Positions 1 through 8,618 are shown, numbered from the stretch's first letter. The stretch is DNA of 64,000 nt from JBAYIE01 sp041665785 (GCA_041665785.1 JBAYIE010000022.1:1-64000), one strand, 5' to 3'. A program made the numbers and translations. The notes: generated by a model from the letters alone, not told the origin.

Positions 1-233
1 ACCACGATTCCGAAGAATGCAGCTCCTTCAACCAACGCAGCAGCAACAATCATGTTTGCTCTGAGATCACCGGAAAGTTCAGGTTGACGAGCTATAGATT
101 CAAGCGCGCTTCCACCGATACGACCGATACCTATACCTGCACCGATTGCTGCCAGACCGGCACCAATACCAGCACCCATTTTAGCAAATCCCGGATCAGT
201 TACCGCTTGTAAGAGAATGTTTAAAAGTGTCAT
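1..233 (-). CDS. atpE: ATP synthase F0 subunit c (partial, 3' end outside window)
   Basis: This encodes the proteolipid c subunit that forms the rotating membrane ring of F0 and carries protons. The translation from the ATG at 233 starts MTLLNILLQAVTDPGFAKMG and continues with the glycine-rich first helix (GAGIGAGLAAIGAGIGIGRIG) and the polar loop region SIARQPE, all typical of subunit c. The second helix, which would carry the ion-binding carboxylate, begins (MIVAAALVEGAAFFGIVV), and its ALVEG motif contains that glutamate. The gene is cut by the window edge. It follows atpB by 45 nt in the same direction, so it belongs to the same operon. Confidence 0.96.
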   Translation of the reverse strand, partial: MTLLNILLQAVTDPGFAKMGAGIGAGLAAIGAGIGIGRIGGSALESIARQPELSGDLRANMIVAAALVEGAAFFGIV

Positions 234-278
234 AGTTGTTTTGTTTTAGTTGTTATTGATTTTAGTTGAAATTAATGC

Positions 279-1472
279 TTAGTGATGATCTTCGGCATGA
301 TGATGCTCTTCTACTGCAGCACCGAAGTATAGAGATGAAAGCAATGTAAAAACATAAGCCTGCAGGAAAGCAACCAGCAATTCCAGAAAATTCATGAAGG
401 TAGTAAAGGCTACCGAAAATACAGAAACTCCCAGTCCAAGTGCAGAATTCATTGCCCCGAAAATAAAAATGAGACTAAAAAATCCGAGAATAATAATGTG
501 TCCGGCTGTGATATTGGCAAACAAACGAATCATCAATACAATGGGTTTGTTAAACATTCCGATAATTTCGATCGGAACCAATAAAATCCACAATACTTTA
601 GGTACACCCGGAGGTAAAAAGATATGTCCCCAATAACTTTTATTTCCGTTGAAGCTTGTGATAACAAAGGTGAAAATTGCCAGCACCATGGTTACCGCTA
701 TGTTACCTGTAACATTGGCTCCACCCGGAAAGAATGGAATTAAACCAAATGCATTGTTGATCAGAATAAAAGAAAAGATGGTTAACAGGAAAGGCATGAA
801 TTTCTCGTATTTCGGTCCAATCGAAGGTTTAGCAACGTCGTCGCGGATAAACACAACCATCATTTCAATCAGGCTGGCAATTCCGCGAGGAGCTTTCTTT
901 CCGTTTTTGCGGTATTGTCTAACCGTACTGAATACCAATAAAAACAAAATCGCTACCGCCATAAACATGGAGGCTACATTTTTGGTGATGGACAAATCAT
1001 AAAAGGAGGCATGTTCATCTACACTTCCATCTTCATTAACCGCCACCAACTTATTGTCTTCGAGTTTATACCCCTGATAAGCGGCATGCCCATGCTCGAA
1101 CCTTGACGATGAGAAACAATGTATACCGTTTTGGTCTTTAATAATAACAGGGAGAGGAATAGAAATATGCGTGTGGCCCAGTGTAGCAATATGCCAGTCG
1201 TGGGCATCTGCGATATGCTCCATGATGAGTTTACCGGCATCCAGTTTGTTGGATTCATTGTGGTTTTCATCGGTATGAGGTGTTACTTCATCGGCATGCA
1301 CAACCTCATCTGTATGTGGCGCGGAAATTTCCTCAGCGGAATGCTCTTGTTCCTGTTTTTCGGTTGTATGTTCCTGAGCAGTTGCCACTTTAAGGGCAGC
1401 ATAACCAACATATACAACAATCAAAAAAACCGGGATTAAATATCTGAAAATCTTTTTGTTAGTTCGCGCCAT
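279..1472 (-). CDS. atpB: ATP synthase F0 subunit a, with histidine-rich tails
   Basis: Subunit a forms the proton half-channels against the c ring. The conserved helix with the essential arginine is visible (MIRLFANITAGHII, Arg about residue 316), and the C-terminal part has the expected polytopic membrane pattern. At 397 aa it is longer than the compact enterobacterial form. An N-terminal signal-like helix is followed by about 100 residues rich in His and Glu (repeats such as HTDE and HADE), and the protein ends EEHHHAEDHH. Long N-terminal extensions are usual in Bacteroidota AtpB, and the function of the acidic, histidine-rich stretch is unknown. It sits 8 nt downstream of the AtpI-like gene and upstream of atpE. 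Confidence 0.95.
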   Translation of the reverse strand: MARTNKKIFRYLIPVFLIVVYVGYAALKVATAQEHTTEKQEQEHSAEEISAPHTDEVVHADEVTPHTDENHNESNKLDAGKLIMEHIADAHDWHIATLGHTHISIPLPVIIKDQNGIHCFSSSRFEHGHAAYQGYKLEDNKLVAVNEDGSVDEHASFYDLSITKNVASMFMAVAILFLLVFSTVRQYRKNGKKAPRGIASLIEMMVVFIRDDVAKPSIGPKYEKFMPFLLTIFSFILINNAFGLIPFFPGGANVTGNIAVTMVLAIFTFVITSFNGNKSYWGHIFLPPGVPKVLWILLVPIEIIGMFNKPIVLMIRLFANITAGHIIILGFFSLIFIFGAMNSALGLGVSVFSVAFTTFMNFLELLVAFLQAYVFTLLSSLYFGAAVEEHHHAEDHH

Positions 1473-1480
1473 GGAGCGGT

Positions 1481-1867
1481 TTATTTTTTTAAATCGGGGC
1501 GCAAGTTAACCACAAGGAGATAAATTTCAAAAGATGTGTAAAAGAAATAAAGCAAAATATATACCACAATAAACTGAAGCTCATGTACAGGGCTGAACAA
1601 CAAATATATCAACAGCGGGAATAAGGAAAACACAAATCGAATTCCAATAGCACCGTAGGTACGATTAATAAACGTTTTGTTGCTTTTTTTAAGTCCTGAT
1701 TGAGTAATGCTGCCTGTTACGAATGATAGCAAGTAAAAATAAATCAACGCCAACCAGGTAATGCCTGCAATGGCATATTGAGATTGAAAAAATTGTACAA
1801 TTCCCAAAACGAAGGCCAGGGCCAGAGTAAACAGGCTTAACTTTCGAATAAAATGATTTGATTTCAT
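1481..1867 (-). CDS. AtpI-like small membrane protein, first gene of atp operon
   Basis: This is a 128-residue protein with about four hydrophobic segments (for example LALAFVLGIVQFF, WLALIYFYLLSFV, FVFSLFPLLIYLLF, YILLYFFYTSFEIYLL) and a basic C-terminus ending RPDLKK. It has no motif I can assign with certainty. Position directly before atpB and the four-helix pattern are what is expected of the AtpI-like protein thought to help c-ring assembly or stability. The ATG at 1867 is chosen over an upstream in-frame ATG at 1927 because a consensus promoter lies between them (1875-1904). Function is inferred from position and topology only. Confidence 0.75.
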   Translation of the reverse strand: MKSNHFIRKLSLFTLALAFVLGIVQFFQSQYAIAGITWLALIYFYLLSFVTGSITQSGLKKSNKTFINRTYGAIGIRFVFSLFPLLIYLLFSPVHELQFIVVYILLYFFYTSFEIYLLVVNLRPDLKK

Positions 1868-1874
1868 AAAGGTG

Positions 1875-1904
1875 CAAAGGTAATTGAAACCCCTTTCCGA
1901 ACAA
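1875..1904 (-). promoter_or_regulatory. Promoter of the atp operon
   Basis: Read on the minus strand there is a TTG (1904-1902), 19 nt, then TACCTTTG (1882-1875). This is an exact match to the Bacteroidota sigma-ABfr consensus TTG-N19-TAnnTTTG. A start site about 7 nt further on would fall at about 1868, immediately next to the ATG at 1867, so the message would have almost no leader. Confidence 0.8.
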
Positions 1905-2064
1905 ATGGTACTTCGTTTCCTGTGCAATCGTTCATCTGTTTATTTTTAGATTCCCGGGATGAAATTGAGCACATTTTCAAAACCTGAATTGCTTCAATGC
2001 CTTAATGCTAAAGGAGTCTTGTATTGATTTTTGAAATTCGTAAGGCTTTTTATATGAATTCCTA

Positions 2065-2072
2065 TATCTTTG
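2065..2072 (+). promoter_or_regulatory. -7 promoter element before DUF177/rpmF/plsX/fabH
   Basis: TATCTTTG matches TAnnTTTG exactly. No TTG lies at the ideal distance upstream, so only the -7 element is called. The predicted start of transcription is about 2079. This lies downstream of the possible TTG start at 2070 and excludes it as the start codon of the following gene. Confidence 0.6.
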
Positions 2073-2093
2073 CCGGCTTTAGTTGGAATACCG

Positions 2094-2633
2094 GTGAAGA
2101 AGAGGGATTATATTCTGGAGTTTAATAAAATGCGGTTCGGGGCTAATACCCTTGAATTCAGCCTTCAGGATGCATTTCTGGAGTATATGGGAAGTAGTGT
2201 TCGCGGTGTTGATGCGATAGCGACGGCAGAGGTCATTAAAACCGACTCCATGTACCAGGTTACTGTTACATTGAACGGTAAGGCTGAGGTAACCTGTGAC
2301 CGGTGTCTGGATGAGTTTGAATGTCCGGTTTCAGGCAGTTACTTACTGATCCTGAAGATAAGTGAAGTAGAACAATTCGACGACGATGAGATTGTTTACA
2401 TCACACCGGCTACTTTTGAATATGATCTGTCGCAGTTCTTATACGACTGTCTGATGTTGAGTATTCCGCTAAAAAAAGAATGTTCTTTGGGTAAAAAAGC
2501 ATGTAATCCTGAGGTAATCTCGAGATTGATGCATACCGGAGAAGATGAAAATGAAGAAGAAACAAATGTTGATAAACCGGAAGCTGACCCGCGTTGGGAA
2601 AAGCTTCGGAACATGATAGAACCAGAAGATTAA
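2094..2633 (+). CDS. DUF177 (YceD-family) protein
   Basis: The protein has the DUF177 pattern: a central pair of cysteines in VTCDRCLDEFECPV, a later pair in KKECSLGKKACNPE, and an acidic C-terminus ending with DPRWEKLRNM. Members of this family (YceD in E. coli) are linked to large-subunit rRNA accumulation and are almost always encoded just before rpmF, as here (27 nt gap). The GTG at 2094 is chosen because it keeps the conserved N-terminal strand VKKRDYILEF and lies just after the promoter; the ATG at 2130 is an alternative. The gene opens a translation and fatty-acid operon running to fabH and probably accC. Confidence 0.88.
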   Translation: MKKRDYILEFNKMRFGANTLEFSLQDAFLEYMGSSVRGVDAIATAEVIKTDSMYQVTVTLNGKAEVTCDRCLDEFECPVSGSYLLILKISEVEQFDDDEIVYITPATFEYDLSQFLYDCLMLSIPLKKECSLGKKACNPEVISRLMHTGEDENEEETNVDKPEADPRWEKLRNMIEPED

Positions 2634-2660
2634 ACAAAAAACAACTTAAATTAAAAGCAT

Positions 2661-2846
2661 ATGCCTAATCCAAAACGAAAAATGTCGAACTCCCGCCGGG
2701 ACAAAAGAAGGACTCACTATAAAGGTACAGCACCTACATTATCAGTTGATTCTACATCGGGTGAGACTCATTTAAGACATCGTGTAACCGCTGACGGTTT
2801 TTATAAAGGAAAACATGTTTTTCCTGATATGAAAAAAGATGTATAA
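2661..2846 (+). CDS. rpmF: 50S ribosomal protein L32, cysteine-free form
   Basis: The 61-residue protein opens with the conserved L32 signature MPNPKRKMSNSRRDKRRTHY. The zinc-ribbon cysteines found in many bacterial L32 proteins are absent: that segment here reads STSGETHLRHRVTADGFYKG. This is the zinc-independent (C-minus) form, known from Bacteroidota among others. It is placed between DUF177 and plsX, the classic arrangement linking ribosome assembly to lipid synthesis. Confidence 0.97.
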   Translation: MPNPKRKMSNSRRDKRRTHYKGTAPTLSVDSTSGETHLRHRVTADGFYKGKHVFPDMKKDV

Positions 2847-2874
2847 TTGTTTCCACTAAACTGAGTCCTTGTGC

Positions 2875-3834
2875 ATGAAAATTGGCTTTGATATTATGGG
2901 GGGTGATTTCGCCCCCAAAGAATCCATATTGGGTGCAATCCATGCCCTCTCCGACTTAAAGAACGGGGAAATCCTAGTGCTTTATGGCGACGAGGAAATT
3001 GCCCATTCTCAACTTGCATCGCAAGGTGCAGATCTTTCACGGTTTGAATTTGTTCATACAACCGAAATCATTGGCATGGGCGAACACCCTACCAAAGCTA
3101 TCGGCCAGAAGAAGGATTCCAGCATTGCTGTAGGTTTCAGGCACCTTGCCACCAAAAAAATTGATGCATTTGTAAGTGCCGGAAATACCGGTGCCATGCT
3201 TGTAGGTTCTATGTTCTCGGTTCGTGCCGTTGAAGGGGTTATACGTCCCTGTGTAACCACCATCATTCCCCGTCCAAATGGTAAATTCGGCTTGTTACTG
3301 GATGTTGGTGCAAATGCGGATTGCAGGCCGGATGTGCTATATCAATTTGGTATCCTCGGATCCCTGATGATGAAACATGTGCATGGAATATCCGATCCCC
3401 GGGTTGGATTATTGAGTATTGGTGAAGAAAAGGAAAAGGGAAATCTGGTAACCATTTCCACACATCAGATGATGGAAGAATCGGCACCCTTTCATTTCGT
3501 TGGAAATGTGGAAGGACGCGATTTTCTATCCGACAAAGCTGATGTTATTGTGTGTGAAGGATTCACCGGCAATATTGTACTCAAAACCTTCGAATCTATT
3601 TACTATGTTATGAAGAAACGAGGTATCAACGATGAATACTTCGATAATCTGAATTATGAAAACTATGGCGGAACTCCGATTTTAGGGGTGAACGCTCCGG
3701 TAATTATCGGACATGGAATTTCTAATGCAAAAGCCTTTAAGAACATGATCCTGTCTGCCCGCGATGTGGTCGATGCTAAATTATGCGATATCATACGCGA
3801 ATCTTTCCATGATTTTGTTCCTCCGGTTCAATAA
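2875..3834 (+). CDS. plsX: Phosphate acyltransferase PlsX
   Basis: PlsX converts acyl-ACP to acyl-phosphate, the acyl donor for glycerol-3-phosphate acylation at the membrane. The 319-residue product starts MKIGFDIMGGDFAPKESI and contains the expected SAGNTGAMLVGS, LLDVGANADCRP and VCEGFTGNIVLK motifs. Length is normal for the family. The ATG at 2875 gives the canonical N-terminus; an upstream TTG at 2869 would add only two residues. The gene ends 3 nt before fabH, so the two are very likely translationally coupled. Confidence 0.97.
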   Translation: MKIGFDIMGGDFAPKESILGAIHALSDLKNGEILVLYGDEEIAHSQLASQGADLSRFEFVHTTEIIGMGEHPTKAIGQKKDSSIAVGFRHLATKKIDAFVSAGNTGAMLVGSMFSVRAVEGVIRPCVTTIIPRPNGKFGLLLDVGANADCRPDVLYQFGILGSLMMKHVHGISDPRVGLLSIGEEKEKGNLVTISTHQMMEESAPFHFVGNVEGRDFLSDKADVIVCEGFTGNIVLKTFESIYYVMKKRGINDEYFDNLNYENYGGTPILGVNAPVIIGHGISNAKAFKNMILSARDVVDAKLCDIIRESFHDFVPPVQ

Positions 3835-3837
3835 AAA

Positions 3838-4845
3838 ATGAATAAAATAACTGCTGCGATTACCTGTGTGAACGGTTATGTTCCACCGGATGTCCTCACC
3901 AACAAGGATCTTGAGGGAATGGTAAGTACCAACGACGAGTGGATCGTTTCCCGAACCGGTATAAAAGAACGCCGGATTCAAAAAGAACCCGGAATGGCTA
4001 CATCGGATATGGCTGTGGAAGCTGTGAACGGATTACTTAAAAAACGCGGAATTGCAGCAAGCGACCTTGAAATGATCATTTTCGCTACCGTTACAAGTGA
4101 TATGATTTTCCCTTCAACTGCTTGCATTCTGGCCGATAAAATTGGTGCAAAGAATGCATGGGGTTATGATCTGGCTGCTGCCTGTTCAGGATTTTTATTT
4201 GCCCTCGAAACGGGTGCTACTTTTATAGAGTCAGGTAAATATAAAAATGTTTTGGTTGTTGGAGCTGATAAAATGTCGGCCATCATTGACTATACCGATC
4301 GCAATACCTGCATCATTTTTGGAGATGGCTGCGGAGCCGTGTTGCTGGAGCCAAATACAGAAGGCTTAGGCGTGATCGATTCGGAGTTGCATATTGATGG
4401 CGAAGGTCGTCATTATTTGCATCAAAAGGCCGGTGGTTCACTAAAGCCACCGACCCATGAAACCATTGATGCCAAAGAACATTTTGTGTATCAGGATGGA
4501 AAGACCGTGTTTAAGTTTGCCGTAAAAGGCATGGCCGACGTTTCAGCAAGTATCATGGAACGCAATAACCTGAAATCGGAAGACGTTACATGGCTGGTTC
4601 CGCATCAGGCAAACTTGCGCATAATCGATGCTACGGCAGATCGCATGGGTTTATCAAAAGAAAAAGTTATGATCAATATCGATCATTTTGGAAATACCAC
4701 CAATGGAACTATTCCCCTGTTACTTTGGGAATGGGAAAATAAATTGAAAAAAGGCGACAATCTGGTATTGTCTGCATTTGGAGGTGGCTTCACCTGGGGC
4801 GCTATTTTTGTAAAATGGGCCTATAATTCGCAAAATCAGGGTTAA
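3838..4845 (+). CDS. fabH: 3-oxoacyl-ACP synthase III (FabH)
   Basis: FabH condenses acetyl-CoA (or a branched starter acyl-CoA) with malonyl-ACP to begin fatty-acid synthesis. The 335-residue protein has the full catalytic triad: Cys116 in AAACSGFLFALE, His256 in PHQANLRIID and Asn286 in GNTTNGTIP. The N-terminal STNDEWIVSRTGI motif is also typical. It follows plsX by 3 nt and precedes accB by 74 nt. Starter specificity (acetyl versus branched) cannot be read from the sequence by eye. Confidence 0.97.
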   Translation: MNKITAAITCVNGYVPPDVLTNKDLEGMVSTNDEWIVSRTGIKERRIQKEPGMATSDMAVEAVNGLLKKRGIAASDLEMIIFATVTSDMIFPSTACILADKIGAKNAWGYDLAAACSGFLFALETGATFIESGKYKNVLVVGADKMSAIIDYTDRNTCIIFGDGCGAVLLEPNTEGLGVIDSELHIDGEGRHYLHQKAGGSLKPPTHETIDAKEHFVYQDGKTVFKFAVKGMADVSASIMERNNLKSEDVTWLVPHQANLRIIDATADRMGLSKEKVMINIDHFGNTTNGTIPLLLWEWENKLKKGDNLVLSAFGGGFTWGAIFVKWAYNSQNQG

Positions 4846-4891
4846 AAAGGCCAAAAAATCAATAAATCGCCTACCTTTTACGAAATTTCTA

Positions 4892-4899
4892 TACTTTAG
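4892..4899 (+). promoter_or_regulatory. Possible -7 promoter element before accB
   Basis: TACTTTAG differs from TAnnTTTG at one position and lies 20 nt before the accB ATG. There is no TTG at the expected upstream distance, so accB may instead be read through from fabH. Confidence 0.35.
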
Positions 4900-4919
4900 C
4901 ATACTCAATAACAATTCTT

Positions 4920-5408
4920 ATGGAATTAAAGGAAATCAAAGAACTTATAAAGCTGGTCTCAGAAGCAGGTGTTTCTGAAGTGGATGTTGAACGTGGAGAC
5001 TTTAAGCTCTCCATTAAGAAAACGGAAGAAAAAACGGTAGTAGTACAAGCAGCTCCTCAGGTAATGTCAGCTCCGGTTGCTGTTCCGGCAGCTTTGCCTC
5101 CATCCGGTTTTCCTGTTGAACATATGTCGGCTCCGGTTGCAAAAACCGAAACAGCTACAGGTGCAAACCTTATAACGATCAAATCGCCGATGATTGGTAC
5201 CTTTTACAAATCGGTCTCTCCCGAAAAACCGGCATTTGTACAGATAGGCGATGAAATAAAACCAGGCATGGTACTTTGTATTGTTGAAGCGATGAAGCTG
5301 TTCAACGAAATTGAATCGGAAGTTTCGGGTAAAATTGTGAAGGTGTTAATTGAAAACGCATCACCGGTTGAATACGATCAACCACTGTTCCTGGTTGAAC
5401 CGATGTAA
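4920..5408 (+). CDS. accB: Biotin carboxyl carrier protein of acetyl-CoA carboxylase
   Basis: AccB carries the biotin that shuttles CO2 between biotin carboxylase and carboxyltransferase. The 162-residue product has the usual N-terminal helix (MELKEIKELIKLVSEAGVSE), an Ala/Pro-rich linker, and a C-terminal biotinyl domain with EAMKLFNEIESE, where Lys126 is the biotinylation site. The thumb-type insertion (TFYKSVSPEKPAFVQIGDEI) is also present. It is 50 nt upstream of accC, the standard partner. Confidence 0.97.
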   Translation: MELKEIKELIKLVSEAGVSEVDVERGDFKLSIKKTEEKTVVVQAAPQVMSAPVAVPAALPPSGFPVEHMSAPVAKTETATGANLITIKSPMIGTFYKSVSPEKPAFVQIGDEIKPGMVLCIVEAMKLFNEIESEVSGKIVKVLIENASPVEYDQPLFLVEPM

Positions 5409-5458
5409 TGAAACACCCGGCTGCTGTTTTACATGGCCGCAAAAATTGAATCCAAACT

Positions 5459-6805
5459 ATGTTTAAGAAGATCTTAATTGCCAACAGGGGAGAAATAGCT
5501 TTACGCGTGATCCGTACAGCCCGTGAAATGGGCATTAAAACGGTAGCCGTTTATTCCACTGCAGATAAGGAAAGTTTACATGTGCGATTTGCCGATGAGG
5601 CAGTATGCATCGGACCTCCACCCTCGCCTCAGTCATACCTGAATATGGCCAATATTATTGCTGCGGCCGAAATTACCAATGCGGATGCCATTCATCCCGG
5701 ATACGGATTCCTGAGCGAGAATGCTAAATTTTCGCAGGTATGTCGCGATCATGGCATCAAATTTATTGGCGCCTCTCCGGAAATGATCAATGCCATGGGC
5801 GACAAAGCCAGCGCCAAAGACACCATGAAGAAATCAGGAGTACCGGTTATTCCCGGCTCCGATGGTTTGCTGGATAATCCGGATCAGGGTCGTCAACTGG
5901 CTAAAGAAATCGGTTACCCGGTGATCATCAAGGCCACAGCAGGTGGTGGTGGACGCGGAATGCGTATCATTACGGCTGATGAAGAATTTGAAAAAAACTG
6001 GGATTCTGCTCGTCAGGAGGCAAAAGCTTCTTTTGGCAACGACGGTATCTACATGGAGAAATATATTGAAGAGCCACGCCATATCGAGATTCAATTGGCC
6101 GGTGATCAATACGGCAATGTGTGTCATTTAAGTGAACGCGATTGTTCCATCCAACGTCGTCACCAGAAACTGGTAGAAGAATCTCCCTCACCTTTTGTAA
6201 CCCCTGAACTGCGCGATAAAATGGGAGCTGCAGCCATTGCCGGAGCCAAATCCATAAACTACGAAGGATTGGGAACCATTGAATTTTTAGTGGACAAACA
6301 CCGGAATTTTTATTTCATGGAAATGAATACCCGCATTCAGGTGGAGCATCCGGTTACTGAAGAAGTGATTAATTATGATCTGGTAAAGGAACAAATTCTG
6401 ATCGCAGCCGGTGTTCCTATTAGTGGAAGAAACTATTACCCTACCAAACATGCCATCGAGTGCCGGATCAATGCTGAAGATCCTTTCAATAATTTCAGAC
6501 CAACCCCGGGTAAAATAGAAAACCTGCACAAACCGGGTGGACATGGCGTACGCGTAGATACGCATATTTATGCGGGTTACACCATTCCATCGAATTATGA
6601 CTCGATGATCGCAAAAATGATTGTTTGTGCTCAAACCCGCGAAGAAGCCATTATTAAAATGGAACGGGCATTGGGCGAATTTATCATTGAAGGACCTGGT
6701 TTAAAGACTACTATTCCGCTTCAGATAAAGCTGATGCAGAATGAAGATTTTAAAAAGGGAAATTTCACCACTGCCTTTATGAATACGTTTGATATAAACG
6801 CATAA
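5459..6805 (+). CDS. accC: Biotin carboxylase subunit of acetyl-CoA carboxylase
   Basis: AccC carboxylates the biotin on AccB using ATP and bicarbonate. The 448-residue protein is of normal length and begins MFKKILIANRGEIALRVIRT. The ATP-grasp glycine loop (KATAGGGGRGMRI), the HIEIQLAGD strand, SIQRRHQKLVEESPS and the catalytic MNTRIQVEHPVTEE motif are all present. It is encoded directly after accB. The carboxyltransferase subunits are not in this window. Confidence 0.98.
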   Translation: MFKKILIANRGEIALRVIRTAREMGIKTVAVYSTADKESLHVRFADEAVCIGPPPSPQSYLNMANIIAAAEITNADAIHPGYGFLSENAKFSQVCRDHGIKFIGASPEMINAMGDKASAKDTMKKSGVPVIPGSDGLLDNPDQGRQLAKEIGYPVIIKATAGGGGRGMRIITADEEFEKNWDSARQEAKASFGNDGIYMEKYIEEPRHIEIQLAGDQYGNVCHLSERDCSIQRRHQKLVEESPSPFVTPELRDKMGAAAIAGAKSINYEGLGTIEFLVDKHRNFYFMEMNTRIQVEHPVTEEVINYDLVKEQILIAAGVPISGRNYYPTKHAIECRINAEDPFNNFRPTPGKIENLHKPGGHGVRVDTHIYAGYTIPSNYDSMIAKMIVCAQTREEAIIKMERALGEFIIEGPGLKTTIPLQIKLMQNEDFKKGNFTTAFMNTFDINA

Positions 6806-6885
6806 GTTTCCTCCCCTTTTATTAATTACTGATACAAATTCCGGTGCGTAAATGTTAATTATACATTTAGTATCCATTCAGCACG

Positions 6886-6893
6886 TATTTTTG
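6886..6893 (+). promoter_or_regulatory. -7 promoter element overlapping the miaA start region
   Basis: TATTTTTG matches TAnnTTTG exactly and ends 5 nt before the only usable miaA start codon (TTG at 6898). No clear TTG element is seen about 20 nt upstream. If functional it would start transcription at or within the start codon. Confidence 0.45.
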
Positions 6894-6897
6894 TGGC

Positions 6898-7809
6898 TTG
6901 TCTACTTCCAAGAAATACCTGATTAATATTGTTGGTCCCACAGCCGTTGGAAAAACCGCATTGGCTATAAAACTGGCGAAACACTTTCATACCGAAATCC
7001 TTTCATCAGACTCCCGGCAGTTTTATCGTGAACTTTCCATCGGAACAGCCAAACCCTCTCCGGATGAATTGCAGGAAGTTCCCCATCATTTCATCAATTC
7101 TCTTTCGGTAACGGATCTGTATAGTGCCAGCGACTTTGAACGCGATGCATTGGCATTGTTGCAAACCCTTTATAGTAAATACGATGTGGTGGTAATGGTT
7201 GGCGGCTCCGGATTATACATCAAAGCATTGCTGGAAGGGCTTGATCCGGCAGCCGGACGCGATGAATCGTTACGCAAGGAACTGAAAGAATTGCATGAGC
7301 AACAAGGTATAGAAGTGTTGCAGGAAAGATTGAAAGCAGCAGACCCAACAGCCTATGAAACTGTAGCACTTCAGAATCCACAACGTGTTATGCGGGCTAT
7401 AGAAATGGCCGAACTATCCCTGATTGTTGTTAAAAAGGAAACGACTAAGCGTCCATTCATTCCTTTATCCATAGGACTGGATCTGCCCCGCGAACAACTC
7501 TACGAACGCATCAATCAACGTGTAGATCAAATGATGCTACAAGGTTTAACGGATGAAGTAAAGAGCATGAGCGCATACCGGCAGACCTATGCTTTGCAAA
7601 CAGTTGGCTATAAAGAACTGTTTTCCTTTCTGGATGGATCGATTCCTTTGCAACAAGCTGTATCACTGATCAAACAACATACACGCAACTATGCTAAACG
7701 GCAGCTCACCTGGTTTCGACGCGATAAAAGCATTTGCTGGTTTTCTCCTGAGCAGGAAAACGAAATAATCCAGCAAATCAACAACCGGATTGATGGTGAA
7801 GTCAATTAA
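6898..7809 (+). CDS. miaA: tRNA dimethylallyltransferase MiaA
   Basis: MiaA adds a dimethylallyl group to A37 of tRNAs reading codons that begin with U. The 303-residue product has the P-loop GPTAVGKT (residues 13-20), the tRNA-recognition motif SSDSRQFYRELSIGTAKP, and the C-terminal TRNYAKRQLTWFRRD motif. A stop codon in frame at 6868 and the absence of any ATG or GTG before the P-loop make TTG at 6898 the best start. The gene is separate from the accC operon (92 nt gap). Confidence 0.95.
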   Translation: MSTSKKYLINIVGPTAVGKTALAIKLAKHFHTEILSSDSRQFYRELSIGTAKPSPDELQEVPHHFINSLSVTDLYSASDFERDALALLQTLYSKYDVVVMVGGSGLYIKALLEGLDPAAGRDESLRKELKELHEQQGIEVLQERLKAADPTAYETVALQNPQRVMRAIEMAELSLIVVKKETTKRPFIPLSIGLDLPREQLYERINQRVDQMMLQGLTDEVKSMSAYRQTYALQTVGYKELFSFLDGSIPLQQAVSLIKQHTRNYAKRQLTWFRRDKSICWFSPEQENEIIQQINNRIDGEVN

Positions 7810-7820
7810 TATTATCTTTG
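7790..7820 (+). promoter_or_regulatory. Promoter of terC-lipB
   Basis: TTG (7790-7792), 20 nt, TATCTTTG (7813-7820) forms a full Bacteroidota-type promoter. It overlaps the end of miaA. The predicted transcription start is about 7827, 11 nt before the terC ATG. Confidence 0.75.
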
Positions 7821-7837
7821 CACCTTTATAAATATCC

Positions 7838-8602
7838 ATGCTAGAATTATTTACGCTGCCGGAAACCTGGCTCTCTCTGATCACGCTGACCGTAATGGAA
7901 ATTGTATTGGGGATCGACAACGTTATATTCATTTCACTGGTAACCTCACGACTCGGTAAATCCGACCAGGAAAAAGCCCGAAAGATCGGGCTCTTTTTAG
8001 CCTTGTTTATACGGGTTATTTTACTGGCATTTATCAGTTATATCGTCAACGAAATGACGGATCCGATTGTAACGATCATAGATCATCCGATTAGTTGGCG
8101 TGATATTATATTGTTGTTGGGAGGTTTGTTTCTGATTTATAAAAGCACACTTGAAATCTATGAAGTATTGGAAGCTGAGGGTGACCATAAAAATAAGAAT
8201 GTGAATGCTGTATTCTGGAATATCGTTTTTCAGGTCATTCTCATTGATATCGTATTTTCATTTGATTCTATTATTACAGCAGTTGGATTGGCGCAACATC
8301 TGCCGGTAATGGTACTGGCTGTTGTTATTTCCATGTTTATCATGCTGTTTTTTTCCAAGTATATCAGCGATTTCATCAACAAACATCCCAGCATAAAATT
8401 ACTGGCACTTGCTTTTCTGGTTGTAATTGGTGTACTCCTGATCATTTCCGGATGGGATGAAAAGTTCTCCGAAGATGTAAACCTGAAGAGCTACCTGTAT
8501 TTTGCTATGGCTTTCTCTGTGGGAATCGAATTGCTCAATATGCGTATGCGTAAAGGAGGCAAGGACAAAAAACCGGTGAAACTAAAAGATATTTACAAAT
8601 AA
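7838..8602 (+). CDS. TerC-family integral membrane protein
   Basis: The 254-residue protein has about seven membrane helices and the TerC family motifs EIVLGIDNVIFISLV in the first helix and IDIVFSFDSIITAVGLA in a later helix, whose acidic residues are thought to bind metal ions. The family is associated with tellurite resistance and, in better-studied bacteria, with manganese efflux and metalation of exported proteins. The substrate here is not known. lipB follows after 16 nt in the same direction, so the two probably share a message. Confidence 0.92.
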   Translation: MLELFTLPETWLSLITLTVMEIVLGIDNVIFISLVTSRLGKSDQEKARKIGLFLALFIRVILLAFISYIVNEMTDPIVTIIDHPISWRDIILLLGGLFLIYKSTLEIYEVLEAEGDHKNKNVNAVFWNIVFQVILIDIVFSFDSIITAVGLAQHLPVMVLAVVISMFIMLFFSKYISDFINKHPSIKLLALAFLVVIGVLLIISGWDEKFSEDVNLKSYLYFAMAFSVGIELLNMRMRKGGKDKKPVKLKDIYK

Positions 8603-8618
8603 GCATACCAACCATATC

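Noticed and set aside
649..1002. 117-codon frame opposite atpB
   Set aside because: It is a shadow of the well-supported atpB gene on the other strand; low-complexity translation and no start signals.
2070..2093. TTG start of the DUF177 gene at 2070
   Set aside because: It falls within the TATCTTTG promoter element, upstream of the predicted transcription start.
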